Both the position numbers and the translations under genes were made by a program. DNA of 64,000 nt, taken from Paracyclopina nana (lineage: Eukaryota > Arthropoda > Copepoda > Cyclopoida > Cyclopettidae). The stretch covers positions 2,502,501 to 2,566,500 of the forward strand of contig JAGUCH010000007.1 in NCBI GenBank assembly GCA_019096065.1, read 5' to 3'. This document shows positions 23,740 to 36,399 of this stretch, piece after piece; the first letter of the stretch is position 1; the number at the start of each line of letters is the position of its first letter. The notes beneath the pieces were generated by a model. That model worked only from the letters and a program-made list of their open reading frames with translations. It did no database searches and was not told where the DNA came from.

Positions 23740-24670
23740 GGCTCCTTCCTTAGGATCTACTACGGACCCGGACTAGCATCTATGCCGGACCTGGAATAGA
23801 ATCTACTGCCACAACATATAATAATAATATAACAGAATATAAACTACTGTGACAGAACCGAAATAGGATCTTCTGTGTAACATAACAGGAATAGCATCTA
23901 CAGACCTGTACTTACATCTACTACAAAGACAGAACAAGACTGAAACTAGGCCAGCAAAGTTAGTGAATACAATCAGGTAGATAAATCAGCTAAGTAATTA
24001 CGGTCATGACAAAATAGATATACTGAAGTATGCAACAAGTCCTAGAAGTCTTGGGCATGTTTTTCAGTCAGGTAGTACTGAGGCATAAAAAGTCATAGTC
24101 TAAAAATTAATAGGCAAGTCCTGAAGTTTTAGGCAATTCTTGAAGTTAGAGGCAAGTCCTGAAGTTTCAGCCAAGTCCTGAAGTTTCAGCAAAGTCCTGA
24201 AGTTTCAGCAAAGTCCTGAAATATTGGCTAAGTCTTGAAGTTAAAGGCAAGTCTTGAAGAGGGAGGGAAGTCCTAAAGTTTCAGCAAAGTCCTAAAGTTC
24301 TGCCAAAATCTTGCATGTATTGGCCAAGTCCGGAAGTATCAGCTAGGTTGTTAAGTTTATCGCATTTCAGATTTAGTTTCAACTAATTCAAAGTATTAGA
24401 TCAGCCTAAATTCTATTATGGTATGTATTAGCAATAGTTTATATTCCTAGTCTGGTAAAGATGTTGTTCCTGGCCTGTCACAGTAGTTTCTATTCCTTTA
24501 CTGTCACAGTAGATCCTATTCCTGCTCCGTCACGGAGTAGATTCTATTCTGGTATCGTCACAGTAGTTCCTATTCCGGCTCCGTCATGGAGTAGATTCTA
24601 TTCTGGTATCGTCACAGTAGTTTCTAGCACAGTATGTCCTGGTAGATCCTATTCCGGCTTCCCAATTTAG
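23740..24670. mobile_element. Probable fold-back element with array-built arms
   Basis: The left arm carries repeats such as GGAATAGAATCTACTG and AGGATCTACTACGG; the right arm carries the inverted versions (CAGTAGTTCCTATTCC, GTAGATCCTATTCCGG) in units near 60 bp. The centre holds about a dozen tandem units close to AAGTCCTGAAGTTTCAGC (24110-24330). No coding sequence; target duplication not resolved. Confidence 0.55.
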
Positions 24671-25028
24671 CTTGACAGCAAGTCGCAGCGTAAAATACTG
24701 TTTGTAGCTGAATACATTGCGACGCGTTAGTTAACTACGGCAGAAATTCGAAATCCTTGAATTCTTTCAAGATGCTTTAAAAGTTATTTGGCAATTGTTT
24801 TGTAAGGTGCATTGTCATGTTTGGTGAAAGTTGTACAGTTCCTTTTGCGTTCAAGGAGCATCCGAAACGTTAGCAAGATAGGCGTCGCTTATCACGCTTG
24901 ACGCATAATTTTGAGCACTTTTTCAACGTTCCCCTGAACTGCCTATTTGATCAGCGAGGATCTTCAAAGTAGAAGCGGAGGCCGACAATGGATCTGATAA
25001 CTGCTCATCAGTTACGGAAGAAACGTGC

Positions 25029-28000
25029 ATGAGCTATATTGCAATGATGCATTTTTGGGAAGCCTCAGCTCTATGCCTACTGATTTGGCAATGCAGTAAT
25101 TCCGTTTTTCGATCGCCTATGGAGTAAACTTAATTTCACAGCATTATTTAGGCCAAGCGGCAGCTGAGGAGCAAAGCGTGGAATGCTACACGGATAATTG
25201 GATTTCTGCCTTTTGCTCAGCCAACTTGACCGGCTCCAATTGTGGCGAATTGAGTCTCATTTTGAACAATCAAAGGTAGGTGATATGCACCACTTCCACT
25301 ACTTTGATTGCTTCCATTCTTTATGCAGAATGAATTTCGTGGAGATAGTGGAGGGTGTTGCAAAATTCACACGCGACTTTGACTCATTTGGCTCTCTCAA
25401 ATGCAGGCCCAAAGTGAAAGCAAAACTCATCACACAAAAGTGTGGAAATTCCATCCATGTCATCGACAACTTTCGATCAGGTGAAACTTCTGTTCGCTGC
25501 TGCTGCTTCTATAATGCAAACCAGCTTCTAATGTCAAAAATTTAGTGAGGCCTGGTCGACCAACTATTGAGTCTGTCAATGCTGGTGCCTCTTCAGCCAA
25601 CATCCGGTACGCAAGATCGGAAAAAGTCACCTGCTTCGGCCGACTCACGAAACTGCCACTCTTCACGCAGATCCTCGTCCATGACGTACATAACCAGTCA
25701 ATACTTGAAGTAAGCGTAACCCTCCACATTCCAACCAGAGAGGAAGATACTTCTTGAAATAGAGAAGGACCCATATGGCCCCTATAGGTTTCCAAAATGA
25801 CCAAAAGAAAAGTCTTTACAATCGAGTATATTTCCATTTTTTTACAAAGCCAAGCGGAGTTTTGGGGCCACTTGGATCAAAATTAGCTAGACCAAAGTCG
25901 TCGTTTTGATGTACCCACGGGCAGTCCTTTTCAACTCACTTTTTGTGCTCTCCCTCAAATTTTGGCAAGGGAGGGGTGGCTTGAAAATCATGGCAATATT
26001 TGTCCCCTCGTGATTTGCAGGAAACGACTATGAGCCTCGATGGGATGGAAATTATGGAGCTTCATCCGTTGATTCCCTACAGAAATTACACAGTTGAACT
26101 GCGACAAAGGCCATTGCTAGAGGCTCATCACTTATGGTCGGATTTTGTGTCAGCCACATTCTCCACATCAATGGCAGGTTCGTTCATTGGCAACAGCACC
26201 CATTTCCGATGACTGAATTTTCAATTTAGCTCCTGCCAGGCCACAGGTTCATCCGCTCGCCTTTGAAGTGAACTGTGATGATTTCAGGCAAGCAGTTTTC
26301 CACTAACGTATGAAAAGGTCTTCCGTGGTTGGGCTTCTAAAGCAATACGAATTTCGCCCAATTTACTTGGGATACCTTTGTCGGAAGGAATTTCATTCTC
26401 CTTAATAGCAATTCGTCTAGAGCTAAATTCAATTGCTCCACTTGAATTGCGAAAAGCGTGTTTTGAGCTTAGATTAATGCTACAAAGTCGGGTCAGATGG
26501 CGCTAGTTGCATTCTGAAATAGCTCTGTTTGTGGGCTTTTTTCGGAATCCAATGGCCAAGCAAAGATTGACAATTGACATGCGAATTATGAGTAAGATCT
26601 AGCTATAGTATATTTATACCTATATATGTAGCTATGGGTGTCCGAGACGTTGAGCTATGCGACACCGTCTCGGATTATTTGAGAGGGCGCCTATTTAGTA
26701 TGGCCTTACTGTAATTGTTAGGCATTGGAGAGAGTTTTCGGCAAAATGATATTCCATTACTCAAAAACCCCGATTTTACCAGTTGCATAGGTCAAATTAA
26801 AGAGAATAAAAAACCTAGGGTCCTTATCCTTTGATTGTAGTATCACGCTGCACTGGAAAAGGCACACGAGAGAACAAGAGCAAGGCACCAACTTTGCTTA
26901 TCACGTGATTTATTTTAATGAGCAACCTCCATGTAAGTATTTGAGACAAAGTTTCTGCCCAAAGCTATCATGGCAGATGGCGCACTTGGCGTGAATTTCA
27001 AAAGCTTTTTTCTCCATGTAACCAGCAAATATGTCGCATGGCCAACTCAGTGACCAAAAATGGGCAGAAAGAAGAACTACGATGGAAGCTTCCTACAAAT
27101 GGACAAGCCTTGGACCTAACAAAAAGGTGACCATGTCTTGCAATCAACAACTTTTTTGCAGGCTTTATGAGACAACTTTCCAGAAATCTCACTATTTCGT
27201 GATCTTTGCCTCTAACGATGCAGGAATATCGCCAGGATCTGAGAGCTTCAAGGTTGATTTTCAAACAGATAACGCTGAGAGCTGTAAGCAAGGTAAAACC
27301 AGATAATTGACCGGGCAGCCGAAGAAAAGTTTGTAAGTTTTCTTTTCTCAGAGCTCTCCTCTTCAGTGAAAGTGGCTCGATCTGCAGCTTTGGGATATTC
27401 CTCTGATCCAAGTGCTTATTCGATATTTTGGGAATGGATCAACTGCTCGTCTGCAAGCCCTCGAAGCGTCACCCTATTTTTCTGCTCTGCCAAAACTTCA
27501 CAAAGATGCTTGGTGAGCAGCATGCGTACATCTCCCCTAAAAAATTACAGGCCTCTGATTTTGAGCAGGATGGCCTTTTTTGGTTGGAGGCTGAAGCTGT
27601 CCGGGTGAAAGGAGGTAAGCTGTACGAATTACCGAGGTAAAAATAAATATTAGTTACAAATTCTTGCTGTAAAGATGTCGCTTCGGTGAATGTATCAATT
27701 CTTCAGCCTTTCAACACCATCGGGATTGCCACCGAATTTTTGAGTGCTGGTTAGTATCAGAGTAGGGGACGATTAACTATTCTGTGTGTTAGCAGCTTAT
27801 CATAAATTCACTTTTATTTGCTCAGACCCACTTTCAAGAGGAATACTTTGGTTTCCATGCCAACTTGTGAACGGTAAAACGAATAGCGAACAAATGTTGG
27901 TTATCAGAATAATTTCCTTCTCCAGATGAACTCCTGACTTTTCGGCCAAAGGTCCACGCGGAGGCTGTAGAGCACGTGATTTTCATCCACTTTCTGTTTC

Positions 28001-30199
28001 AAGCATGCGAACAGTCGCCCTGTGAGTCGAACTGCACCAGCACATGTAAACAGCCCCATCTAGTAGATTTTGTTTCAGCCGAAATGGGACTCTTGGTCCG
28101 AAGGGCTACCATCCAGTATTGCTTTATTGAAGATCCCGGCGTCTGTCAAGGTAACAACTATGCTGTCATCTCAAATAGGGTGGAGTAGCACATTTTTGCA
28201 ACAAAACTACAACACAGAGTTGAACATGGAAGGACCCATTCCAACAGCTCCAATAGCGCTGAGTGATCTCCAACCAGGTGCTTCGTATGAAGTGAGAATA
28301 AGCTTTGAAACGCTGACGGGTTTATCGGAAGTCATTACAACCACCGTAACTCTAGGTGAGCAACCAAGCATTTTTAACAAATGCTTTCTATTGTTGGAGC
28401 AGTCATAAGGCCGACTTGGTGTAATTTTGCTTTATGGCAATAGCAGTAAGAATTGGCAATTAATAGGAAAGATCTATCTTCCTCCTCGATATGTCACTGT
28501 TCATCTGCGCCACTTGGCATTGCCGTGAGTTGCTCTAGAAGGTGCTTTCTCATTGTGTAATAGATGACCCGCGCCCTTGGCGTGTAGTTCGAACATTTTT
28601 ACGAGGAGTCGCGTCCACAGTTTTCGCCTTGCGTTCAGAAAGCACAATGTATAGCATATCCTATGAGACAGGTCTCAAGGGAACTTTCAGCAGCAATACA
28701 AGGGGTACCGTTTCAGCTCCAAGTTTGGTGGCAACCGCAGTTGAGGCGGTCGAGGATGCGCACGCATTACGGCTATGGTTTGCTAGCTCTGTGGATGTGT
28801 CTGAGGTAGTCGAGGTTGATTACCAGGGCTCCAAGTATCGGCTCAAATTGAATCAGACCTCGCACTATCTGAATTTCAACAAAGATGAAATTCACAAAGA
28901 TCCAACCGGAAATTGCCGAACTGAAGGGGATTTTTTGCGTTTTCGGCTCTGCAACATTGGCGGCTGCTCGGAATGGTCGGGCCAGATCGCAATAGATAAG
29001 AGTAAGAAATCCTTCAAGTGGGAAATCCGTCCCCATATCATGCTGCCTACCTACACGTGTACGTACCACTTTACTCGTTTCGAGAGAATGACATTTTCTC
29101 TCTTTCTGTGTTTTTTTTCAAATGCCACCGCGCTCCAACTTGCTACGCAGTATGCTTGTACGGCTTTCATCCATGCAATCTCGAAAAAGTTGCCCTTTCT
29201 TTTGTTGTGACAGAAGAGCATATAATCATTTGCAGGACCATCATCAGAGAGCCTCCACGTGACCATCCAGGAGAGTCCACCAGATATCGTGCAGATCACT
29301 TGGGATGTTTTGCTCCCTCCCGCCAAATCAGATTACTATTTCGACATCAAAATCACCAACGCGACATCACAAGAAGTGACCTTGTTCGAGAATATAACGA
29401 GCAGAGGTACGGCTTTACAGCATTAAAAGCTGAGCAAAACTAAGCAACTGTTATTTTGTTGATTCCTCTCTTGTCCCTCCACTTACGGAAATTATGCATT
29501 TTTATTTCGTTGGTAAGCTTTTTAAAACACTTCTTAACAGGCTCGAAGTATCAAATGAATATTGAGCTGCATTTTGGCAATCATAGCTCCCTTTTTATTG
29601 CTCAGAGTTGGGCACCCAAGATAAGTTATTTTCCTTCCAGTCGAGAATCGCAGTTTTGACATGAACTGCCACAAAAGACAGTTTAATGAGACGATGTATC
29701 TGCCCTTGTGCTCATCAACAGTTGACGGGGAAGAAAACGTCTACGAGATTCTTATCAGAAGAGTTGTGGTTACTGCCAAAAGAAATGCCCTTCTCATCGG
29801 CCCTTGGACGGGCCCAGTGAACACCAGCTACAAGTGTGGGCCCACCATCAAGAGTATATATGAGCAAGTTGACGCAAAAAGTGACCTCTTCTCACAACTT
29901 CATTACTTTCAGCTTCAATTCTAAAGATTGCCTTGATTTCTCTGGGGATTGTGATCGGGCTGCTGCTCCTCACAGTTACTCTGTATTGGCTGTTTTTGTG
30001 GATTTACTCGTGAGTATTACTTTTGCAGCTCCACTACAAACACTTTGGTTTTACTTGCCGCACTTGTAGAGTGCAACATCTGTTTGGACAAATCGAAAGC
30101 CCCGACGATGGCTCGAACTACCTCAAAGGAGCAAATGCAACCGGCGACGTTGATGTTCTGGGACCTTTGCTACTGGGGGAAAAGGCCAGGCTTTCCTGA
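25029..30199 (+). CDS. Cytokine-receptor-like FN3 membrane protein (domeless-like)
   Basis: A single-pass receptor-like protein. Twenty exons can be chained in frame (25029-25095, 25152-25275, 25329-25480, 25546-25709, 26021-26177, 26230-26287, 26841-26932, 27026-27292, 27352-27512, 27551-27614, 27675-27749, 27826-27873, 27926-28150, 28179-28355, 28564-29001, 29236-29406, 29541-29606, 29641-29853, 29913-30009, 30070-30199), giving 981 residues. A signal peptide (HFWEASALCLLIWQC) precedes a Cys-rich module and several fibronectin III domains; one ends with GGCSEWSG, like the WSxWS signature of class I cytokine receptors. The transmembrane helix is IALISLGIVIGLLLLTVTLYW, followed by a tail of about 50 residues. 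The short tail recalls decoy receptors such as Drosophila eye transformer rather than signalling Domeless. Introns of 28-38 nt and one GC donor (after 26287) are the least certain junctions. Confidence 0.68.
26641..26674. repeat. Short hairpin in a receptor intron
   Basis: TCCGAGACG and CGTCTCGGA are perfect complements separated by 16 bases, inside the 553-nt sixth intron of the receptor-like gene. It may be an end of a small element; nothing else identifies it. Confidence 0.5.
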
Positions 30200-30676
30200 T
30201 TCCGTCTTAAGAGGAGGTGAAATCTGCAACCAAGCTAAATCAGCTCAAAAGAAATCAAGGCCACTCTAAGGAAGCCAATAAAGTGGCAAGAAAGCCAATA
30301 ATTGGCTTATCTGACCGTGAAATGGACTCAGTTTTAAAACACAGATTCCAGCAGCAGCAGCTGCTTATTCTGCTCTAAGGAGCGCATTTGAGGACATCAG
30401 CGGAGAACGCGATGCCCACGCAAAATAACTACTTACGTGCCACTCTCCTTATTAATGCATCAGAGAATCTCAAAAAAAAAAAAAACAAGGATCAATCATA
30501 GCCAGTTATACGTGATCCCTTGAGGGAATGATGCAGCCCCACTTTTATCCTTTTGATTGTGCGAGCTCAGTAGAAGCTTATTATCCACTTAGATGAGCGA
30601 GCAGATTTTCCACGAAAGTCGCACGCTATATATACATGCATAGGTTGGAATTAAAAAAGGTCAATTGCATTTTCGT
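30200..30676. other. Short intergenic stretch between two convergent receptor-like genes
   Basis: No gene seen. It contains AATAAA near 30277, usable as the poly(A) signal of the receptor-like gene, and a run of 14 A at 30472-30485. The rest is the joint 3' region of two converging genes. Confidence 0.6.
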
Positions 30677-33600
30677 CTAAAGGTCACTGATAGTTGTTGG
30701 CTGTTGGTCGCAGCGGTCAAACTCGTGAACAGTGACCGCCACAGTGGGGTGATGGGGCATCATCATCTCTGCCGCAGCTGTCATCGACTCGCTCTGCTGC
30801 CGCGATGGCGTGCATGATCCAGGCGGATCTGACATCATAATTGGCTGTTGCTTCTTCAGCCTGCTCCGAAAACTGCCTACGCGTGCCCGATTGGAGGCCG
30901 CAAGTGCCAACTCTGCAGACAGAGCAGCGCTCATCTCCACTGAGTTGTGCCTGTAGGAATGGCCAGATTCCGTCGAGTCAGATGAGCGGCCCTGCAAAGC
31001 GATAATTAGTGAAAGCTCTGTGGAAGGCTCGATTCGCTCACTTTTCGCCTCACTTGGTCTGGCCTTCGTGATGAAGTGGCCCCAGCGGAGGTTGACGTGG
31101 GACTTCTTTTGTACATTCTGTTGAATAAAGTGGTCGTTTGAGGTATCGAATTTTCCATCAGTTCAGCCAGAGCGGCACTCGCTTGCCTCCTGAATCAGAA
31201 TCAAATTGAGCTGACAGCAGGGCCTTTTTGTTGCTACCTTGTTACCTAGGGTGGCTTTCGTTGTTGGCGCGTCGGTTGCACCTTTTAGCCGTGATCTGTA
31301 CCACAGGGTTTCCGCACACTACATTCGACGGATGGTTGGCTGACGACAGCGATGAATGCTTCCTGATGGTCTGAAATCGAAAGCTTTTAAAAGCGCTACC
31401 TACATTTTACAACAATAAATTGCAGATATTTTACAAGGAAGCCTTCTCATAAAAGGTCTGAGGCATGGTGATGAGATGCTATGTTCATAAAAACGGGCTT
31501 AACTTGGCATAGATTGATGTGGCTTGCACACTCGTTTTGTAGTTCATGCTACTTTTTGCTTTCTTTCACACCACTCCCTTTTTGCTACATTCACCCTGAT
31601 TTATTATCACAGCAGAGCTCTGGTAGTTGCATAGGCCAGTCATAGACACAATGAGAGCAAAAAAAAATAGCAACAGAAAAAGAAGAAGCCTTTAAAGTGG
31701 GATGAGCAGCCAAGCTTTTTGTCATGAGAAAAAGGCTGCTGCTTTCAGCAAGGAACCGAAAACTTTTCAAAATATTTTGATACAACACTTTTAAGGGCTT
31801 CTTTTTGGAGAAAAGTTAAAAGGGGGTCCCTTTTGCCATTCCGGAAAGTGATTATGCACGGCTAGTTGAGTTCGCATTAGCGTTAACATAAAAAATACTC
31901 CGCCTTTCCACAATTTAGCATAAGCGTCGAATCGCTTACAACGTAACAAGTTCCTTATTGATGGCCGAGATGACCTCAATGACTTTCGAATGTAATTCGG
32001 CAAGCATATTGTGTCGCCATTTTTTCGTGGAGATACGCAATTGACACGCGGATATTAATGAGACACGCTTTACTATCTACTTCTATCATGCAGCATAATC
32101 CGTCTTTTCACGGATACAACAGTTATTGGGAACATGTCACGAACGTGGAAGAGCCAAGATGATAATTGTAATTTTGTTATAGTCGATTTGGGCTGAATGG
32201 TTGCTCACCTGCAGAAAGGCCTTCTTTGAGGCCTCCACCATGGTCGCCGTGCCAGCCAATCCTGGAAGAACCTCTATTGCTTGAAGAGCTGCTTTGTCAT
32301 AGTGGAGAACTGCGCTGTCAGCACTGGCCCGACTAGGACTTCGTTCTCTCACAGAGGTAACAGTGCGACACTCAGGGTTAAGCAGATTCCGACTAGACGA
32401 GCTCGGCTTCATGGAAGGCTCTGAAAGGGCAGTTTTGACTTCACGAGGTGGCGACGACCACTTGAGCGAAAAGGCTAGCTTACTTTGAAGTGCGTCTATG
32501 GCTTGATCTTTTTCATCGTCACCGTCGCAGTAGCTTTCATCGGACGAGCTGAAACAAGAGGCAAGATACCCCTTTTGTCATCAAAGCAAAGAAAAGGGGC
32601 TTACTTATTAACAATAATGGTAGGGTTGGTGATGATGTTTTCCGCACTCTTGGTTTTCCTCAGCGCACTGGACGAAAGGTCGCCCCACCAGTCTTCGGAA
32701 TAGTCGCCTTCGACTAGAAGAAAAAACCCACTTTTTTTCAAATGCAAAGCAAAAGTATTTTAGGGCAATTGAGCTGAGCCAGCTAGGTATTTCCGGTGGC
32801 ACGCAGACAACAATTTAACGCCAATTGGCTTAACCAGGAAATTGCCACCATTGCAAGACAAAATTGCTGGTTAGAGCGCAACGCCAAACGCAGCTGTCTC
32901 CATCTTCACTAATAGGCCGGGAGAAAAGTAGATCTAATTACCGAATCTCGATGGACCGATGTAGATGGAAGAGTTATTCAGCCTGCCCTTTATGAGCTGC
33001 CTCTTCAAGAGCTCCTCGCGTTCTTGGACGGTAAACAGTTCGTCGAAAGTGTGAACCTATAATAAGATGAGAGTAGTGTTACCAAGTCGAGCTAATGGAG
33101 CCCCAATTTATTGGTACCTGTCTTATTTGGGTGTCACAGTGAAGACACTGCGAAACATTAGCCTCTTCATCGGTGCGTGGCTCCTGATATTTGTACTGAG
33201 GTTGGTATGGAATGAGGCCGCGAATTTTGCCTGAAAGGGGAGACCGTCGTCGCTTTCAACGGGAGCGATCACAAGAAAAATCCGACTTACCCCACTGGTT
33301 GATGAATACGTAGACAGCAGAAGCCCACACGATCAAGACGAGACCAATGATCGCGACTTCACTAGGCTTTACGGCCACTGGAGGGAATCCTCCCGGAGGC
33401 TGGTACATTAAGGCCAGTTTTGAATCGAGCACTACCAAAAGCAGAGATAATTACGACCATCTTTTGCTCTTAGCTTGTGAGGATTCCTAGCTGGCCACCG
33501 CATAACATGATACCATAATTGAAGGGGGATGCCAACCTTCGCTATATTAGTATAATGTTTGCTTATGGACTACACGTGTAGCGCACATAATGGATTGCGA

Positions 33601-35324
33601 CTACGCCGTTCTTGTCTTCATGCATTAATCTCCTAATGCCAATGCAAACAAAAATACTATTCTCAGCACGTAGGTCCACTTGGCCTTGTCCAGATCATCA
33701 GCCTTGATCATCAGACGAACACAGCAGTTTGAAATACAGAGCTGTACGTACTATCACTGACGTCACAACCAAAAAAAAGGGCACTCCTCATTGAATAATA
33801 GCTTAATTGTACGCATACTTGCGGTGTTGAAATTGAGCCTGGCATAAAGTTGCTGACCATTTCGACCTCGCAAGTCAAGCTGGTAAAACGTGTAAGGCTT
33901 CAGGTCGTGCAATTCCACTGAGTTGCCAACGGGGTCAATTAGTCCGACCACAACTTTGTAGCTGAGGAGGAGAAGGAGAAATTTAGATTTTGTGGCGGAA
34001 AAAGTGCAAGTGAGTGCAACTATTTGCAGACGTCAAGATTTCTCGCGTTTGGCAAGTAAAGCCACTTCCCACAAAATGTTGCAAGTGCATGGGTGTGCTT
34101 TTCAAATCGAAGGTCACGAAAAAAGCCTCCAAATTGGTCAATTACAAAAGCATACATAAATATTGCAAATTACACCCACCCTATTTACTCAATTTGCACT
34201 TACGCTTAGCGTACCAGCCAATACTTTATTCATGCTCTCCAAGGCTGACACAAAGCATTCTTTTTTTTGGTAAGTGGTGAATAAAAAGTGAATTAACGAT
34301 CAATAATTTGCAGTCTGAGGCCTGGAAATGTCAATTGCGTTGAAAAAAGAGGAAATTACGCTATTGCCGCTAAAGCTGTAATCACTTCATGATCATATCA
34401 TGGACATATGGCTTGATTGGCAAAAAAATATACCAGATATGCACTTGTCATAAGTTGACGAGGCAGCTATTCTTAGAGAACGTTCCCCTTTTGGCTTTTC
34501 CCGAATGATTGCAAATCAGCATTTTGAGGAGGGCAAACGTGAGCAAGTTGTCAAGTTGGGATAAATCGAGTTCCAATACAGAAGTAAGGCTCGGATTCGT
34601 TGGCTGCAAAGATGCCTTACTTGGAGTATTCTGGCGTAAAAACAATTTCCACATCTCGATGCATAAGTGCATTTCTCGGCCACCACTGAAGCAAGGCTGT
34701 TCTTCTGTTGAGCATGATCACTGTCACATTGAGAGACTCGGATATCGAGTCCTCTTCAGCCATTGAGAATATTTTTTCGGCTTGATTGTCCTCATCAGAT
34801 TGGAAAGCTTGCTGAGATGGAGCGGCGGAAATCGGAAGAGCACCAACATCTGAAAAGAATTCACGAGCATGATATGAGCAATTATCAAGTCATGCTGGAA
34901 ACTAAATGTCGCGCTGCTCGGCCTTCATAACTTATGCATTAGCATTTTGCAAGTCGGAGCTAACCGCTGCCCTGCAAAGCACTTTTATCTGCCTGAGAAG
35001 AGAGTATTTTTCAAATTCTATGCTGGCGTTTTGATCGCACACCTACGCCAAATGCGAGAGCTTAATGTCAGGGGTGAAGAAAAGGTGCTGACGATCAACA
35101 CTAACTTTCTGGCTAATTATGGCTAGTAGTGCATGCGTCCGCGCCAACTCGGAGATCATGACAAAAGCACCATTGATCGCGTGGGCACTCTTGGGTTGGC
35201 TGGCAAAAGCTATGACGACTCCAAGTGCCAACATAGTTTTTTAATTAACTTGCTTACCTGCCATGCAGATGCAGCAGCCAGACGCCAAAATCAAGAGGAT
35301 CTTGTTGCGAGCAGCCCCATGCAT
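30677..35324 (-). CDS. Single-pass membrane protein with one FN3 domain
   Basis: I do not recognise an ortholog with certainty. Twelve exons chain in frame (35324-35258, 34849-34621, 33961-33819, 33431-33291, 33230-33118, 33056-32942, 32713-32605, 32548-32484, 32420-32209, 31370-31246, 31189-31042, 30991-30677) to 593 residues. An N-terminal hydrophobic signal (ILLILASGCCICMA) is followed by an acidic linker and one FN3-like domain (LQWWPRN through LKPYTFYQLDLRGRNG). The transmembrane helix is VAIIGLVLIVWASAVYVFI, and the cytoplasmic region is long: a conserved-looking juxtamembrane block (IRGLIPYQPQYKYQEPRTDE, a CLHC pair), then acidic and Ser-rich stretches. Introns are mostly under 100 nt except four of 230-840 nt. 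It converges on the cytokine-receptor-like gene. Confidence 0.72.
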
Positions 35325-36399
35325 TATTGAGACTTTCTCCCTACATCAAATGGCCGTCATGTTTATTGTTGAGAGCCGACGTACGTTGTAATGGCAAGTG
35401 CGCCCACAAAGCAAATATTTAAATGGTTTGTGTGCCCCGTTGGCCCACACATCATCACACTCGTCTTCGAGCCCGTGGAAGCATAGTTACCGGCCTCGCC
35501 ACTGCCTGAATCACAACTGATAAGAAGACTAGAGAGAGAGAGGGGGGAGAGATCGTGGCGACGAGCGCTCCGCCGCAGCGACTTAAAAAGCACTCAACGA
35601 TGTCAATTCGTCACAAGTTGGAAAACAATGGAGAAGCCAGACGCGGATTTTTCCTTAGAGCTGCATATCACTACCATTCATCAGAACTCGGTTCTGGCAG
35701 CTCGTGGCTTTTCTCTGGCTCAAAATTGTAGTCCCACGAGCTCCAAAGTCTTCTTAATTCTCGAAGCTGAGTGGCAGGAGAAACTGGAACAATTTTAAAG
35801 CGTACCAGAATTAACTGGAATCATCCAAAATGCGTCAAGATGGCAAGAAAGTTACCTCTGAACCTTATGGTGCACCGTCGAAATCCATTTCTAGTCAAGA
35901 ACGCTTATTATCGTAAATTCACTAATTCAGGAAAAACCGGGCAAGAAAAGCGAGTCTCCTCGATCGCCGTCCAAAACAAGCCCGCAATTTATGATGATGG
36001 TTTACGCAACCTCTCTTGAAAACTTTTTTGAAATTGCGCAAGGTAGCCATTTAGAAATAATCGGTTCTTTTCAAAAGATAGAATTGGTGCATATCTCGTT
36101 TACTTTTGTTGACATCTGTGCCGTTTAAATTTTCGCGCCCTATGTTTTCTTTTGCTGTCACAATATTGAGTCAGCTGCCAGAGAGCACCTTTCTCTGCAA
36201 CTTTTACCCCACTTTTTGGCATTTTCGAACTCTTTTTGGCCTCTAAAGGTGCGTCAATTCTCGTAAAAACAATTTTAAGAAGCTACGACGACGAGCGTGC
36301 GTGTGTGGTGGAAGAATAAATTCGGCCATTTTCGGCGAACGGGGAAACACATGCAATAAGTGACCTTTTCGCGACTCCAACGCAATCTCAAACATTATT
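35325..36399. other. Divergent upstream region of the FN3 protein and LSM12
   Basis: No supported coding sequence. It holds a GAGA-type purine run (about 35530-35548) and should include the promoters of the FN3 membrane protein (leftward) and LSM12 (rightward). Confidence 0.5.

Noticed and set aside
27126..27160. A 35-nt intron in receptor exon 8 (gtgacc...tgcag)
   Set aside because: Removing it brings a stop codon into frame, while the unspliced reading stays open.
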